DNA of 64,000 bases from Acidisarcina sp963790505 (GTDB lineage: Bacteria; Acidobacteriota; Terriglobia; Terriglobales; Acidobacteriaceae), in NCBI GenBank assembly GCA_963790505.1, contig CAWBOT010000006.1, positions 1 through 64,000 of the forward strand, read 5' to 3'. The notes beneath the pieces are model-generated. The model saw nothing but the letters and a program-made list of their open reading frames with translations. It had not been told where the DNA came from and ran no database searches. Each line of letters begins with the position of its first letter. Positions within the stretch are counted from its first letter, which is position 1. Positions 19,703-28,322 of the stretch are shown here, piece by piece. A program made the translations under genes and the position numbers.

Positions 19703-20470
19703 TCACAATTCCTGTGCCGACTCTTCGGCGATGCGGCCCTTTTCCAGCCGAAGCACCCGGCTGCATTGCCGCGCCAAACCCAGATTGTGAGTGACGATAA
19801 TGGAAGTAAGGCCGTGGCTGTGGTGAAGGCGCTCCAACAAGGAAAAAACCACGCCGGCCGTGCGGCCATCCAGGTCACCAGTAGGTTCATCGGCCAAAAG
19901 TACCTTGGGGCCAGTGATCAGCGCCCGGGCGAGCGATACCCGCTGTTGTTCACCGCCTGACAGCTCTCCTGAGCGGTGCTCCGCGCGATCGCCGAGCTCG
20001 ACTTCATCCAGCCAGTGTTTCGCCTGTTCGATAGCCTGTTTCCGGTTCTCTCCCCGGGCCAACAGCGGCATGGCGACATTCTCTTGTGCGGTAAATTCGG
20101 GAAGAAGGTAGTGAAACTGCCACACGTAGCCCACTTCGCGGTTGCGGAAGTCAGCGGCCTGCCTGGGCGTTTGGAATCTCAATAGCGTTGACTGGAAGTA
20201 TACGTTACCGGAACTGGCCGTATCAAGCGCCCCAAGGATGTGCAAAAGTGTGCTTTTACCCGCTCCCGACTCGCCCACAATAGCCAGCAGATCGCCTTGC
20301 GCAACGCGAAAGGAAAGCTCCTCGAAGAGGACCAGACGCCCTCGTCCGGTGAGATATTCCTTACGCAGCCTTTCGACTCGCAAGACTTCGGGGTAAACCG
20401 CGCTGCCGGCCGCCAGCGCTCCGGAAGGAGACGGGTCAAAGCCTTCTACGTCAGCCGGGGACTGCTCCAT
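19703..20470 (-). CDS. LolD-like lipoprotein-export ABC transporter ATP-binding protein
   Basis: ABC ATPase of about 255 residues with Walker A GESGAGKST, Q-loop region GYVWQFHYLLPEFTAQENVA, signature LSGGEQQRV and Walker B LLADEPTGDL. The HYLLPEFTAQEN segment is typical of LolD, which with LolC/E releases lipoproteins from the inner membrane to LolA. I place the start at ATG 20470 because an AGG lies six bases upstream; a GTG five codons earlier is possible. The partner permease is 2.4 kb away at 22884, not adjacent as in most genomes. Confidence 0.85.
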   Translation of the reverse strand: MEQSPADVEGFDPSPSGALAAGSAVYPEVLRVERLRKEYLTGRGRLVLFEELSFRVAQGDLLAIVGESGAGKSTLLHILGALDTASSGNVYFQSTLLRFQTPRQAADFRNREVGYVWQFHYLLPEFTAQENVAMPLLARGENRKQAIEQAKHWLDEVELGDRAEHRSGELSGGEQQRVSLARALITGPKVLLADEPTGDLDGRTAGVVFSLLERLHHSHGLTSIIVTHNLGLARQCSRVLRLEKGRIAEESAQEL

Positions 20471-20646
20471 AACTACCTGTACCACTCTGAAACGGGAAAG
20501 GAAAGCAAGTTCTCGGCAGAAGGAGCCTATCGTTACCGGGACACCAACATGACAAAGAAATTCTCTTTATCAACTGCTTTACTTCTGGCGCTGCCCGGTC
20601 AGCCATTCCAATCTTCGCTCCAATTCTTATCGGACAGGCCAGTCTC

Positions 20647-21384
20647 TTATTTTTCCTTCTTGTCCTTTTCTTTTTGCGGGGAACGTGCGTCAAAATCCGC
20701 CTGCATCCGCTTCAACTGAAGGATGCCGTAGAAGACGGTAACGACAAGGAGCGCGACTAGAGTCCTGGCCAGACGGCGCTCCCACGGGTATTCGCCCATC
20801 CGGTTCGCTACATAGCTGGCGACGATTAAGCCGAAAAAGACGAGGTTGAGGAGCCAGTTCGCGATCTTCGGCACGACGAAGTGCAGCGTGCCGAAACCGG
20901 CCAACTGGTAGAGCAGATACGGTAGAAGGGCGACCATTGGCAGCATCTCGGCAGTGCCCAGCAGTGAGCCGCCGCTCACCGCAGCCGCGACTGTGTCGGA
21001 CCCTTTGGAATGCAACAGCGTGCTGTGCGATAACTCGTAAAAGAGCGAAGGCAACGCACATAGAAAGGGAACGACCGCGAGCAACTCAAGCACCAGAGCA
21101 CCGCTCCAGACGCCGACCTTCGATGCTGCATCGGCGCCCGAGCCCGAGGAATCGGAGCCGACATACAGTCCTCCGATAATCGCCGCGGCGCTCGACAGCA
21201 TCAGCAGCTCTACCGTGATGCCAAAGCTCGCCGCTTCTCCAGCCTTGATAATCAGCAGCGCCATAAATCCAGGCAGGTAGAACATAATGCGGACCAGCCG
21301 CGCCCAGACCCGCGGGTCACGCTCCGGCGGCAGAACGGGCAGCGCCAGCCCGTCGGTTCCGATGGTTGCTCTTTCCTTCGACAT
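20647..21384 (-). CDS. Hypothetical multi-pass membrane protein
   Basis: This 245-residue protein has about six hydrophobic segments, the first at about residues 30-50 (IMFYLPGFMALLIIKAG) and the last near 210-225. A cytoplasmic-looking N-terminus is rich in Pro and a C-terminal tail is rich in Lys and Asp/Glu. I recognise no catalytic motif. It sits between the LolD gene and a divergent GAF protein gene, on the same strand as the Lol genes. A role in envelope function is possible but only by position. Confidence 0.7.
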   Translation of the reverse strand: MSKERATIGTDGLALPVLPPERDPRVWARLVRIMFYLPGFMALLIIKAGEAASFGITVELLMLSSAAAIIGGLYVGSDSSGSGADAASKVGVWSGALVLELLAVVPFLCALPSLFYELSHSTLLHSKGSDTVAAAVSGGSLLGTAEMLPMVALLPYLLYQLAGFGTLHFVVPKIANWLLNLVFFGLIVASYVANRMGEYPWERRLARTLVALLVVTVFYGILQLKRMQADFDARSPQKEKDKKEK

Positions 21385-21592
21385 CTCTTAACCCCAAATC
21401 CCGAGAGAGTTACTTCGATTCGTAACCCTACCACAGCGTCCTAAATCCGGAAAATAATTGCCGCATGGGAAAGCTACACCCGCACGTTCTTTCCGGAGAC
21501 CGATCTAAATATGCCGGAAATTCCTGCCGCTCTTGCTCTTCCAGGTTGTAGTCTGGACATATTCCCGGTAAACAGCATCTGTAACTTCGACA

Positions 21593-22420
21593 ATGAGGCA
21601 AGCGGTGTTCGATTCGACTTTGATGGAAAGCGGCACGGAGATGCAGGTCGTAGACCTGCCGGAAGATGCCGAATTCCTGTCTCGGCAGACCCGCCCCCAC
21701 AAGATGGCAACAGAGGTTTCTGCTCTCCAGCGCCTGGCCCACGTCTTCGCCGAGCGCCCGGATCGGATACTGCAGGAACTTGTAGAAGTCTCCATGGAAA
21801 TATGTGGCGCGGCCAGCGCCGGCATCACTCTCGAAGAGCCTCTTGGTGGCAGCGAGAGCCAGTTCCGCTGGATCGCCACAGCCGGCAAATATGAAGGCTT
21901 CCTCGGCGCCGTGCTGCCGCGCTCTTACAGCCCTTGCGGCACTTGTCTCGACCGCGGCCAGCCGCAACTGTTCCGCGTTCCCAGGGCGTACCTCGACACG
22001 ATCGGCGTGGCCGCCCCGCCGGTTACGGACGGTTTGCTGATTCCCTGGCAGGTCGACGAGACGCGCGGCACCATCTGGGTGCTCGCCCATGGTCCCTATC
22101 AGTGGTTCGACCGCGAAGACTACCGGGTCATGCGAAGCCTGTCGGATTTCGCGGCCATCGCCGTCCGCCATCAACGCCAACAGGCGGAGTTGATGCGCAA
22201 AGCCGCGGCGGAGGCCGCTGCCGCGATGGCCAACGAACTCGCCCACCAGATCAACAATCCCCTGCAGAGTCTGATGCAGACGGCCTTTCTAGCTGCTCAG
22301 GGCGGCGAGAAGGCCGAGGTCTTCGAAGAGCAGGTGATGACGGACTTAATTAAGCTGTCAGAACTGGTGAAGCAGCTACTGAGTCTGCCCAGGGAGATTT
22401 CAACGCCGGAGTCCGCGTAA
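21593..22420 (+). CDS. GAF-domain protein with phosphoacceptor-like helix, no ATPase domain
   Basis: This 275-residue soluble protein has a GAF-type sensory domain at about residues 45-200 (LVEVSMEICGAASAGITLEE, then LLIPWQVDETRGTIWVLAHG). A helix follows with ANELAHQINNPLQSLMQ, a histidine-kinase H-box-like motif. The protein ends about 55 residues later, and no HATPase domain follows before the convergent gene at 22482, so it cannot phosphorylate itself as a normal kinase. It may be a phosphotransfer or regulatory partner, or a shortened kinase. No response regulator is adjacent. There is no good ribosome binding site at the ATG, so the start is uncertain. Confidence 0.7.
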   Translation: MRQAVFDSTLMESGTEMQVVDLPEDAEFLSRQTRPHKMATEVSALQRLAHVFAERPDRILQELVEVSMEICGAASAGITLEEPLGGSESQFRWIATAGKYEGFLGAVLPRSYSPCGTCLDRGQPQLFRVPRAYLDTIGVAAPPVTDGLLIPWQVDETRGTIWVLAHGPYQWFDREDYRVMRSLSDFAAIAVRHQRQQAELMRKAAAEAAAAMANELAHQINNPLQSLMQTAFLAAQGGEKAEVFEEQVMTDLIKLSELVKQLLSLPREISTPESA

Positions 22421-22481
22421 CTCGCGCTAGATATCCCGCCGCGAATTCCCAAATGGGAACAACACGGCAGAACAAGTCATC

Positions 22482-22787
22482 TTACAGTCCCGCGTCGATC
22501 CGCTTCCGTAGTCCGGAGAGACCCTGCTCGACCTGGCCCAGATCTTTCGAGAACCGTTGCCGCAGTTCATCGTTATGAATCGTCAGAAGGGTTTCTTGGA
22601 TCGTCTCGCTGAAATTTTTGACGAGTCCCGCTTGATAGTCCGCACACTCTCTGAGGCCAAAGGCTGCCTGCATGCCGCCAAGACTTAGCGCGGCAAGGCA
22701 CACCCGAAGCTCGGCCTCAAGCATCCGGCAGCGGTCTTCCTCGGCACGTAGAGTGAACTCGCCGATTTGCTTTGCGAGGCTGGCCAT
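22482..22787 (-). CDS. Hypothetical helical protein
   Basis: This 101-residue protein is predominantly helical by composition, with three Cys residues (CRM, RVCLAA, ECADYQ) that do not form a known metal motif. There is no signal peptide or membrane helix. An AGG lies eight bases before the start. It lies immediately downstream of the LolC-like permease gene on the same strand, 96 bases away. I recognise no family. Confidence 0.55.
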   Translation of the reverse strand: MASLAKQIGEFTLRAEEDRCRMLEAELRVCLAALSLGGMQAAFGLRECADYQAGLVKNFSETIQETLLTIHNDELRQRFSKDLGQVEQGLSGLRKRIDAGL

Positions 22788-22883
22788 GAGAACAACCTAG
22801 CTCTTCGCGGCGAGGGCGTATGTTCAGTTTTATACGATCAGCAACAAAATTCGATTCGTCCGTTTTCGGCCAAACAGCCGGGA

Positions 22884-24143
22884 CTACTCATATCGCAAAG
22901 CCTCCGCCGGCAGTACCTTCGCCGCAGAGGAAGAAGGATATAACGTCGCCAGCAGAGAAACCCCCAGCGATACCAGCGCAACAATGACACCATCGATCAC
23001 TCGTGGAGCAAACGGCAGATAGTCGAGCGAGTAAACCTGCGCGTCCAGATGGATGAAGCGGTAATGGTGCCCCGCCCACGCCGCGAGATAGCCCAGAATG
23101 AGCCCGGCAATCGTGCCCAGAACGCTGATCAGCAATCCCTGAAACAGGAAGATCCGCCGAATCTGTTCGGGCCGCACGCCAAACGACATCAGCACCGCAA
23201 TATCCCGGGTCTTCTCCATCACCATCATGGTGAGGGCGATCAGGATATTCAGTGCCGCCACGCAAACAATCAGACCGATGACGATGAAGGTGACCACCTG
23301 CTCGAGAGCGAGTGCACGAAAGATCTCCCGATTCTGCTCCATCCAGTTCGTCGCCAGAAAGCCCGGCCCCGCCGCCTGCTCGATCTGGCGACCGATGCGG
23401 TCGGCATGGTAGAGATCGTCGACCTTAAAGGAGATGACCGAGACGATGTCCGGCTCGCCAAAGAGCCTCTGCGCATCGGCCAGGCGGATGAATGCCATCT
23501 CGTGGTCGTACTGATAGAAGCCAGAGTGAAAGATGCCTGCGACTTGAAACCGCTTGTACTGCGGCTCCAGCCCGTAAGGCGTGAGCTCCCCCTGCGGGCT
23601 GATGACCATCACGCTCGAACCAACCTTGGCGTCCAGTGTATCGGCAAGGTCGTAGCCAATCAGAATCGGCGGAAGAGCTCCATTCGCAACGGGTAGACTC
23701 TGTCCACTTTCAAGCGGATCAGGTTCCAGCGGCGTCACGCTTCCGAACGTTGGTTTGATGAGGTCGCTGACCGTCTGTTCCTGGTCGGGGAGAATGCCCT
23801 TGATCATCGCGCCGCCCGAGCGCGCTCCCCGCGAAATTAACACCGGCTCATAAAGCCCTGGGGCCGCGGCGGTCACATGGGGCATCTTCGCCAGCTTCGC
23901 CGTCAACTCGCGCCAGTCGCGGATGCCGTCGTCCTGCACCCGCATCAACTCGACGTGCGCAGTCGAACTCAGCAGCCGCTCCTGCAGGTCGCGCCGCATT
24001 CCGTTGGTGATCGCCAGCGCAATGATCAGCGACGCCACGCCCACGGCGACCCCGGCGACGGAGATCGCGGTAATCACCCCCACCACCGCCTGGCGCCGCT
24101 TGGCCCTGAGGTACCGCGCCGCGATGAAGAGCTCAAAACGCAT
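22884..24143 (-). CDS. LolC/LolE-family lipoprotein-releasing ABC transporter permease
   Basis: FtsX-like permease of 419 residues. It has the N-terminal FELFIAARYLRAKRRQAV box and a first membrane helix, a large periplasmic domain (about 45-270), and three C-terminal helices, with DIAVLMSFGVRPEQIRRIFL between the first two. This is the LolC/LolE arrangement and pairs functionally with LolD for lipoprotein release. A single permease gene is present, which fits organisms with a homodimeric LolF-like unit. The start lies six bases after the stop of the upstream beta-propeller gene, with a GGAAG ribosome binding site overlapping that stop. Confidence 0.85.
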   Translation of the reverse strand: MRFELFIAARYLRAKRRQAVVGVITAISVAGVAVGVASLIIALAITNGMRRDLQERLLSSTAHVELMRVQDDGIRDWRELTAKLAKMPHVTAAAPGLYEPVLISRGARSGGAMIKGILPDQEQTVSDLIKPTFGSVTPLEPDPLESGQSLPVANGALPPILIGYDLADTLDAKVGSSVMVISPQGELTPYGLEPQYKRFQVAGIFHSGFYQYDHEMAFIRLADAQRLFGEPDIVSVISFKVDDLYHADRIGRQIEQAAGPGFLATNWMEQNREIFRALALEQVVTFIVIGLIVCVAALNILIALTMMVMEKTRDIAVLMSFGVRPEQIRRIFLFQGLLISVLGTIAGLILGYLAAWAGHHYRFIHLDAQVYSLDYLPFAPRVIDGVIVALVSLGVSLLATLYPSSSAAKVLPAEALRYE

Positions 24144-24149
24144 GGCTTC

Positions 24150-26336
24150 CTAGTGGACGACCGTCTTCGCTGCGGTCACATTCTCGAAGCGGTCGTAGGT
24201 GCGCAGCGTGACGATATGCTCGCCGGCCGCAGCCTTCAATGGCGCTGAAAAATCATAGTGCTCCACCAGCGAGTCGGAGAGCTGCCCGACAGGCTCGATG
24301 TACTGCCACGGTCCCGCGTCCACCGAATATTCCGCCTTCGCAATCGGCGACGCCGCATCTGTAGCAGTCGCGGTGACATGAATTTTGTCGGCTTCCAGAT
24401 GCGCCATCAGCGCCGAGATGACCGGCGGCGCAGTGTCGATCACAAACCTGTCACTGACCCGGTCCGAGGTGAGCGCATCGCCCGGATTATGCGACGGCGC
24501 ATCGCTTGCCACTACCTTGATTCGGTATCCGCCATCCGGCAACAGCGCCACGTCGAACGAATAATAGCGCTCAATCACCTTGTCCTTGAGCAGGCGCCAA
24601 TCGTGATCGCCGTCGCCGCGGAAGTAGACCGAATACGTGAGCTCGTCTCCGTTTTCGTCATGAGCGTCCCACCTTACCGTGGCCGCGCTCTTGTCGCGAA
24701 TCCCCGGCAGCGGCGAGTTAGCGCCGCCCTCTTGAAACGTAAGGGTATTGTTCTGCGCCGAAGGGAAGGAAATATTGACGGTCTGCGGTTGTTGCTGCAT
24801 CTGCACGGAAGTATTCACCCGTGCCCCGGTTTGCACCACAATCTCATCCACAGTGGGCGCGACGTTCACCGGCAGGTAATTTAATCCGATCGATGCGATT
24901 GACACGTTGTCCCGCAGCACCGCTTTCCATTGCACAAACCGCGCCGCCGGCACTGCCAGATTCCCGGAGTTGGGTGTCGCCTTGACCCACTCGCTCCAAT
25001 TACGCTCCGGGCTCTCGAGATTGCCAGAGCGCGCGAAGAGGTCGAACGCCTCGGAACTGGCGCTCGCCTCCGGCCGGCCCCATTTCGAAAAGACTCCCGC
25101 GTCGAATACATCGCTCTCATAGCTCGCGTCCGGATCGGCAGCGCGAGAAAGAGAATAGAGCTTGCCGCTGTTGGCCGTCGCTACGAGATATCCCTGCGGA
25201 GCGTCGGCGAATCCCACCCCCTGGGATGCCTCCAGGTGAGCGAGGTCTTCGAACTCTCCATTTTCATGCACGCGATAAATGCGCCCCCGGTTCCCGGTAG
25301 CCGCCAGGATGCCCTGGGGCGTCCAGCGCAGCGCGTAAACCACCGCTTCCTTGTCGGACCAGAGCTTGCGCGGAGCGCCGTTGGCGGTGATCTCGTAGAT
25401 ATCCGAGCCGTCGGCGACAATGCTGTTCGTGTTGAAGGCCTGCACCGATCCCGGCTGCAGGATTGTGATGGTCGCGGTCACCGCGGTGTTCCCGGTCACT
25501 GGCAGCGGCGGCAGGTTGTTTCGGTTTCTCTCACCGACCGCGCTCGCCCAAATCACATCTTTGCCGGCACCGTTATCGCCCACTACGACGGCAGTGATCT
25601 CCCGCTTTGGCGCGTCGTAGAGCACAAACCCCTTGCCGTCCTTGCCGATCCTGTAGATCAGGCCACTGCCATCGGAGCCGGCAATCAGATTTCCCTCATG
25701 GTCAAAGGTCATGCAGCGGATATGCTGCTCGTCGCTCTTGAAAAAGAGTTCCGGCTTCGCCCCCGCCTGAGCAACATCCACGCGGTAGATCGCCGCGGGC
25801 GCACCCGTCGCGACATACAAGCGCCCTTGCGGATCGAAAAGCAGGTCCCAGATATATTTTGGTTTCTCCGCCGTCGCGGAGGGATCGAAGGCGACCGTGG
25901 CAGACTTCTCGTCTACGCCGGTCGCGCCCGGCTTCAGCTTGTAAACCTTTCCTGAAGGAAGCGTCGCCGCATAGACCGAACCATCCGAGGCCACACGCAC
26001 CGCCTGGACGGTGAGGTCCGTGGTCTCGAAGAGTCTGGTCGATTTTCCGTCCGGCGTGACCTTGAGCACCGTCGCCGGCGAGCCCGTGGCCAGGTAGGCA
26101 TTCCCGGCCGGATCCGAGGCGACCGCCCAGACATACGTGGAAGGAGTCGTGAAGACCGAGGTGACCTTTGGTCCTGGGATGATGGAACCGTCGCTCTTGA
26201 TGGCTACCCCGTGCGGCCTTCCCTTCTCAAAATCCTCGTAGCGGGATTGGCTCCAGAGATGGGTTCCCTGGGCGTGAGCGAAGGGCGATAGGGCAAGAAA
26301 AAGAACAAGTTGTAGGCCGAGACGGTTTCCGGACAT
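24150..26336 (-). CDS. Secreted beta-propeller and Ig-like domain protein
   Basis: Large protein of about 728 residues with a signal peptide (GLQLVLFLALSPFAHAQ). Repeated propeller-blade segments follow, such as SDPAGNAYLATGSPATVLKV, DPQGRLYVATGAPAAIYRV and DHEGNLIAGSDGSGLIYRIG (about residues 60-400). The second half contains Ig/FN3-like strands (SVDAGPWQYIEPVG near the end). No catalytic motif is evident. It overlaps the operon with the LolC-like permease, ending six bases before it. The start at ATG 26336 is chosen for the signal peptide; a GTG eleven codons earlier is possible. It probably acts in the periplasm or at the cell surface. Confidence 0.75.
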   Translation of the reverse strand: MSGNRLGLQLVLFLALSPFAHAQGTHLWSQSRYEDFEKGRPHGVAIKSDGSIIPGPKVTSVFTTPSTYVWAVASDPAGNAYLATGSPATVLKVTPDGKSTRLFETTDLTVQAVRVASDGSVYAATLPSGKVYKLKPGATGVDEKSATVAFDPSATAEKPKYIWDLLFDPQGRLYVATGAPAAIYRVDVAQAGAKPELFFKSDEQHIRCMTFDHEGNLIAGSDGSGLIYRIGKDGKGFVLYDAPKREITAVVVGDNGAGKDVIWASAVGERNRNNLPPLPVTGNTAVTATITILQPGSVQAFNTNSIVADGSDIYEITANGAPRKLWSDKEAVVYALRWTPQGILAATGNRGRIYRVHENGEFEDLAHLEASQGVGFADAPQGYLVATANSGKLYSLSRAADPDASYESDVFDAGVFSKWGRPEASASSEAFDLFARSGNLESPERNWSEWVKATPNSGNLAVPAARFVQWKAVLRDNVSIASIGLNYLPVNVAPTVDEIVVQTGARVNTSVQMQQQPQTVNISFPSAQNNTLTFQEGGANSPLPGIRDKSAATVRWDAHDENGDELTYSVYFRGDGDHDWRLLKDKVIERYYSFDVALLPDGGYRIKVVASDAPSHNPGDALTSDRVSDRFVIDTAPPVISALMAHLEADKIHVTATATDAASPIAKAEYSVDAGPWQYIEPVGQLSDSLVEHYDFSAPLKAAAGEHIVTLRTYDRFENVTAAKTVVH

Positions 26337-26465
26337 GCTGAAAATCAGTCTACTAGAGGCCCGCACCACCCTGACACGTCGTCGAGTTCAGTCGAGGGAA
26401 GACCGCGAACGAGCCGGTACGGCCCAATTACAACTCTCCATCGCCGCAACCCTCCGCACAGACCC

Positions 26466-26888
26466 CTAAGTCTCGACCGGGCGAGGAGGCGTCAGGTAGG
26501 CCCATCGCTCGACCAGTTGGCGATGCGCGATCCTCCAGATGACGATCCCCGCAAACTCAAACTTGGTCCCGGAAGAAGCCTCGGTGCCGGTCCAGTGGTT
26601 GCGCACTACGACACGGTCGTCCTCGGCAATCAGATCGAGAATCTCGACGTGAATATCGGGAAACTTCTTGTAGGCTCCGCCAACGTAGGCTTTGGCGCCC
26701 GCAGGCCCGGGCGGCATTCCGGGCGGGACGTCGGAACCATGGTCTTCAAATTCGGGAGCAAAATTGACGTCCGCGATATCCAGGTTCTTGCGGTTGACGA
26801 ATTCCTCGAAATGCTTGCGAACGAACTCTTTGACCTCCGCGAAGGTCATGCCGGTCTTCGGATTGAGTTGCTCTTCCGAATTGCTCAT
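26466..26888 (-). CDS. SnoaL-like polyketide-cyclase/ester-cyclase family protein
   Basis: This 140-residue protein is of the NTF2-like fold: an N-terminal helix (EVKEFVRKHFEEFVNRKN), FAPEFEDHGSDVP, a segment FPDIHVEILDLIAEDDRVVV, and the final strands GIVIWRIAHRQLVERWAYL. This pattern is typical of SnoaL-like proteins. The role is unknown here; the family includes cyclases and small-molecule enzymes. A GGAGG ribosome binding site lies nine bases before the ATG. It follows the NmrA-like gene on the same strand, 33 bases away, so the two are probably one operon. Confidence 0.8.
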   Translation of the reverse strand: MSNSEEQLNPKTGMTFAEVKEFVRKHFEEFVNRKNLDIADVNFAPEFEDHGSDVPPGMPPGPAGAKAYVGGAYKKFPDIHVEILDLIAEDDRVVVRNHWTGTEASSGTKFEFAGIVIWRIAHRQLVERWAYLTPPRPVET

Positions 26889-26921
26889 CGCTTTCGGCCT
26901 CCACTTTCGGGTTGATTCTGG

Positions 26922-27785
26922 TTACGCGGCGGGCTTGAAACTGCTCTTGAATTCGCCCAGAAACTGATCGAGAGTCATTGGCAGACGACCGATCAAGCTT
27001 GCTAATACATTGGTTACCTCGCCGCCCTGGCCGCCCATATAGTAACGCTGCAGATCGAGTAGCGCGTCGACCTGCCAATCCGGCATCCCGAGGGCAAGCA
27101 TGCTCGAACGCTGCGCGCTTTCGGGGACATCGACAAACTGAATGCTGCGCCCGGCCGCTCGACTGATGCGGTCGGCGAGCTCAGAATAAGTAACCGCTTC
27201 GGGTCCATTCAGTTCGTAAATCTTGCCGGTATGCTCCTCCGGGGCGTTCAGGATTCGAGCTGCGGCGGCGGCGATGTCGCGCGCGTCAACGAAGCTGGTC
27301 CGCGCGTTGCCCATCGCGGCGTAAAACGCGCCTTGTTCGCGAATGCTGGGCGCCATGTAAGCCAGGATGTTCTGCATGAATCCGTTGGGCCGAAGGATGG
27401 TGTAGTCCAATCCCGAGGCGGTGAGCTTGTCTTCGACTACTCGATGCCAGGCGGGAAACGACTTGCTGTAGTCTGCCGCTCCCAGCGCCGAATTGAGGAG
27501 CAGATATTTAAGTCCTGCCTCCCGAGAGGCGTCGATGACATTGCTCTCCAACTCGACCAGGGAAGGAATCGGCGAACAGACCAGGTAGACGCGGTCGACC
27601 CCGTCCAGCGCCTTCCGCAGACTGTGCTTGTCGGCGAAGTCGCCGATGGCGGTCGGCGTTCCGGCGGGCGCCTTTTGGGCTTCCCCCTCACTGCGGTAAA
27701 GGGCGCGATGGGCCTCCCCGCTCCTGCGAACTTCCTCCAGAACGAAGCGGCCCACCGTTCCCGATGATCCGGTAATAAGAATCAT
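26922..27785 (-). CDS. NmrA-like NAD(P)-binding protein
   Basis: This 287-residue Rossmann-fold protein starts ILITGSSGTVGRFVLEEVRR, with the GxxGxxG dinucleotide motif at about residues 6-12. KLTASGLDYTILRPNGFMQN and YELNGPEAVTYSELADRISR follow, as in NmrA-like and quinone oxidoreductase 2-like proteins. The extended SDR Tyr/Lys catalytic pair is not apparent, as usual for this group. A strong GGAGAA ribosome binding site precedes the ATG. It is divergent from an HxlR-type regulator, a common arrangement for electrophile or quinone response genes. Confidence 0.85.
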   Translation of the reverse strand: MILITGSSGTVGRFVLEEVRRSGEAHRALYRSEGEAQKAPAGTPTAIGDFADKHSLRKALDGVDRVYLVCSPIPSLVELESNVIDASREAGLKYLLLNSALGAADYSKSFPAWHRVVEDKLTASGLDYTILRPNGFMQNILAYMAPSIREQGAFYAAMGNARTSFVDARDIAAAAARILNAPEEHTGKIYELNGPEAVTYSELADRISRAAGRSIQFVDVPESAQRSSMLALGMPDWQVDALLDLQRYYMGGQGGEVTNVLASLIGRLPMTLDQFLGEFKSSFKPAA

Positions 27786-27881
27786 TGCTTCTCCTTGGCA
27801 TCGTCCAATTCGGTTGGATGTTGCCCCTTCATCGACTCTTCAGGCGGTATAGTACAGGCGGAGTGTGGCTCCCGGAAGTAC

Positions 27882-27899
27882 GCACTTATTTGTAAGTGC
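27882..27899. promoter_or_regulatory. Palindromic operator candidate for the HxlR regulator
   Basis: GCACTTA-TTTG-TAAGTGC is a perfect seven-base palindrome with a four-base spacer in the 143-base gap between the divergent NmrA-like and HxlR genes. HxlR-family proteins bind such spaced inverted repeats. The upstream GTG (27896) lies inside this palindrome, which argues for the downstream TTG start. Confidence 0.6.
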
Positions 27900-27928
27900 C
27901 TCAACGGAGGGCCCACAGGAGTCTAACG

Positions 27929-28291
27929 TTGAAAGAGCATTACGGGTGCCCCGTGCAAGCCACGATCAACTTGCTTTCCGGCAAGTGGAAGGTGCAAATC
28001 TTGTGGCATCTTTCTTTCCGGCCGTTCCGCTTCGCCGAGCTGCGAAAGAAGCTGCCGCGCATCTCAGAGAAGGTCCTCACCGAGCAGTTACGGCTGCTTG
28101 AAGAGGCGCGGCTGGTGCGCAGGGAGATTACCCCGACGATTCCGCCGATGGTGACGTATTTCCTTGAAACCGAGGGCGAGAAACTGGTGCCGCTGATGGA
28201 GACAATGTGCGATTGGGGCTGCGCGCATTTCGAGATGAAGCCTAGCCTGCCTCGTCCGCAACCGCGCAAGGTTGCGTCGGGCGGTGCGTGA
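27929..28291 (+). CDS. HxlR-family transcriptional regulator
   Basis: Winged-helix regulator of about 120 residues. The N-terminal KEHYGCPVQATINLLSGKWK is the family hallmark, with a Cys that in related proteins can sense electrophiles. The recognition region LRKKLPRISEKVLTEQLRLL and the wing YFLETEGEKLVPLMETM follow. TTG at 27929 is preferred because AGGAG lies seven bases upstream and the usual N-terminus begins there; an in-frame GTG at 27896 would add eleven residues. It is divergent from the NmrA-like and SnoaL-like pair, which it probably represses. Confidence 0.85.
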   Translation: MKEHYGCPVQATINLLSGKWKVQILWHLSFRPFRFAELRKKLPRISEKVLTEQLRLLEEARLVRREITPTIPPMVTYFLETEGEKLVPLMETMCDWGCAHFEMKPSLPRPQPRKVASGGA

Positions 28292-28322
28292 CCGCGACGG
28301 CGCAGCCGCCCGGAATTGGCCG

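Noticed and set aside
22446..22459. TTCCCA-AA-TGGGAA palindrome between convergent genes
   Set aside because: Short and without a T-run; not enough to call a terminator or operator.
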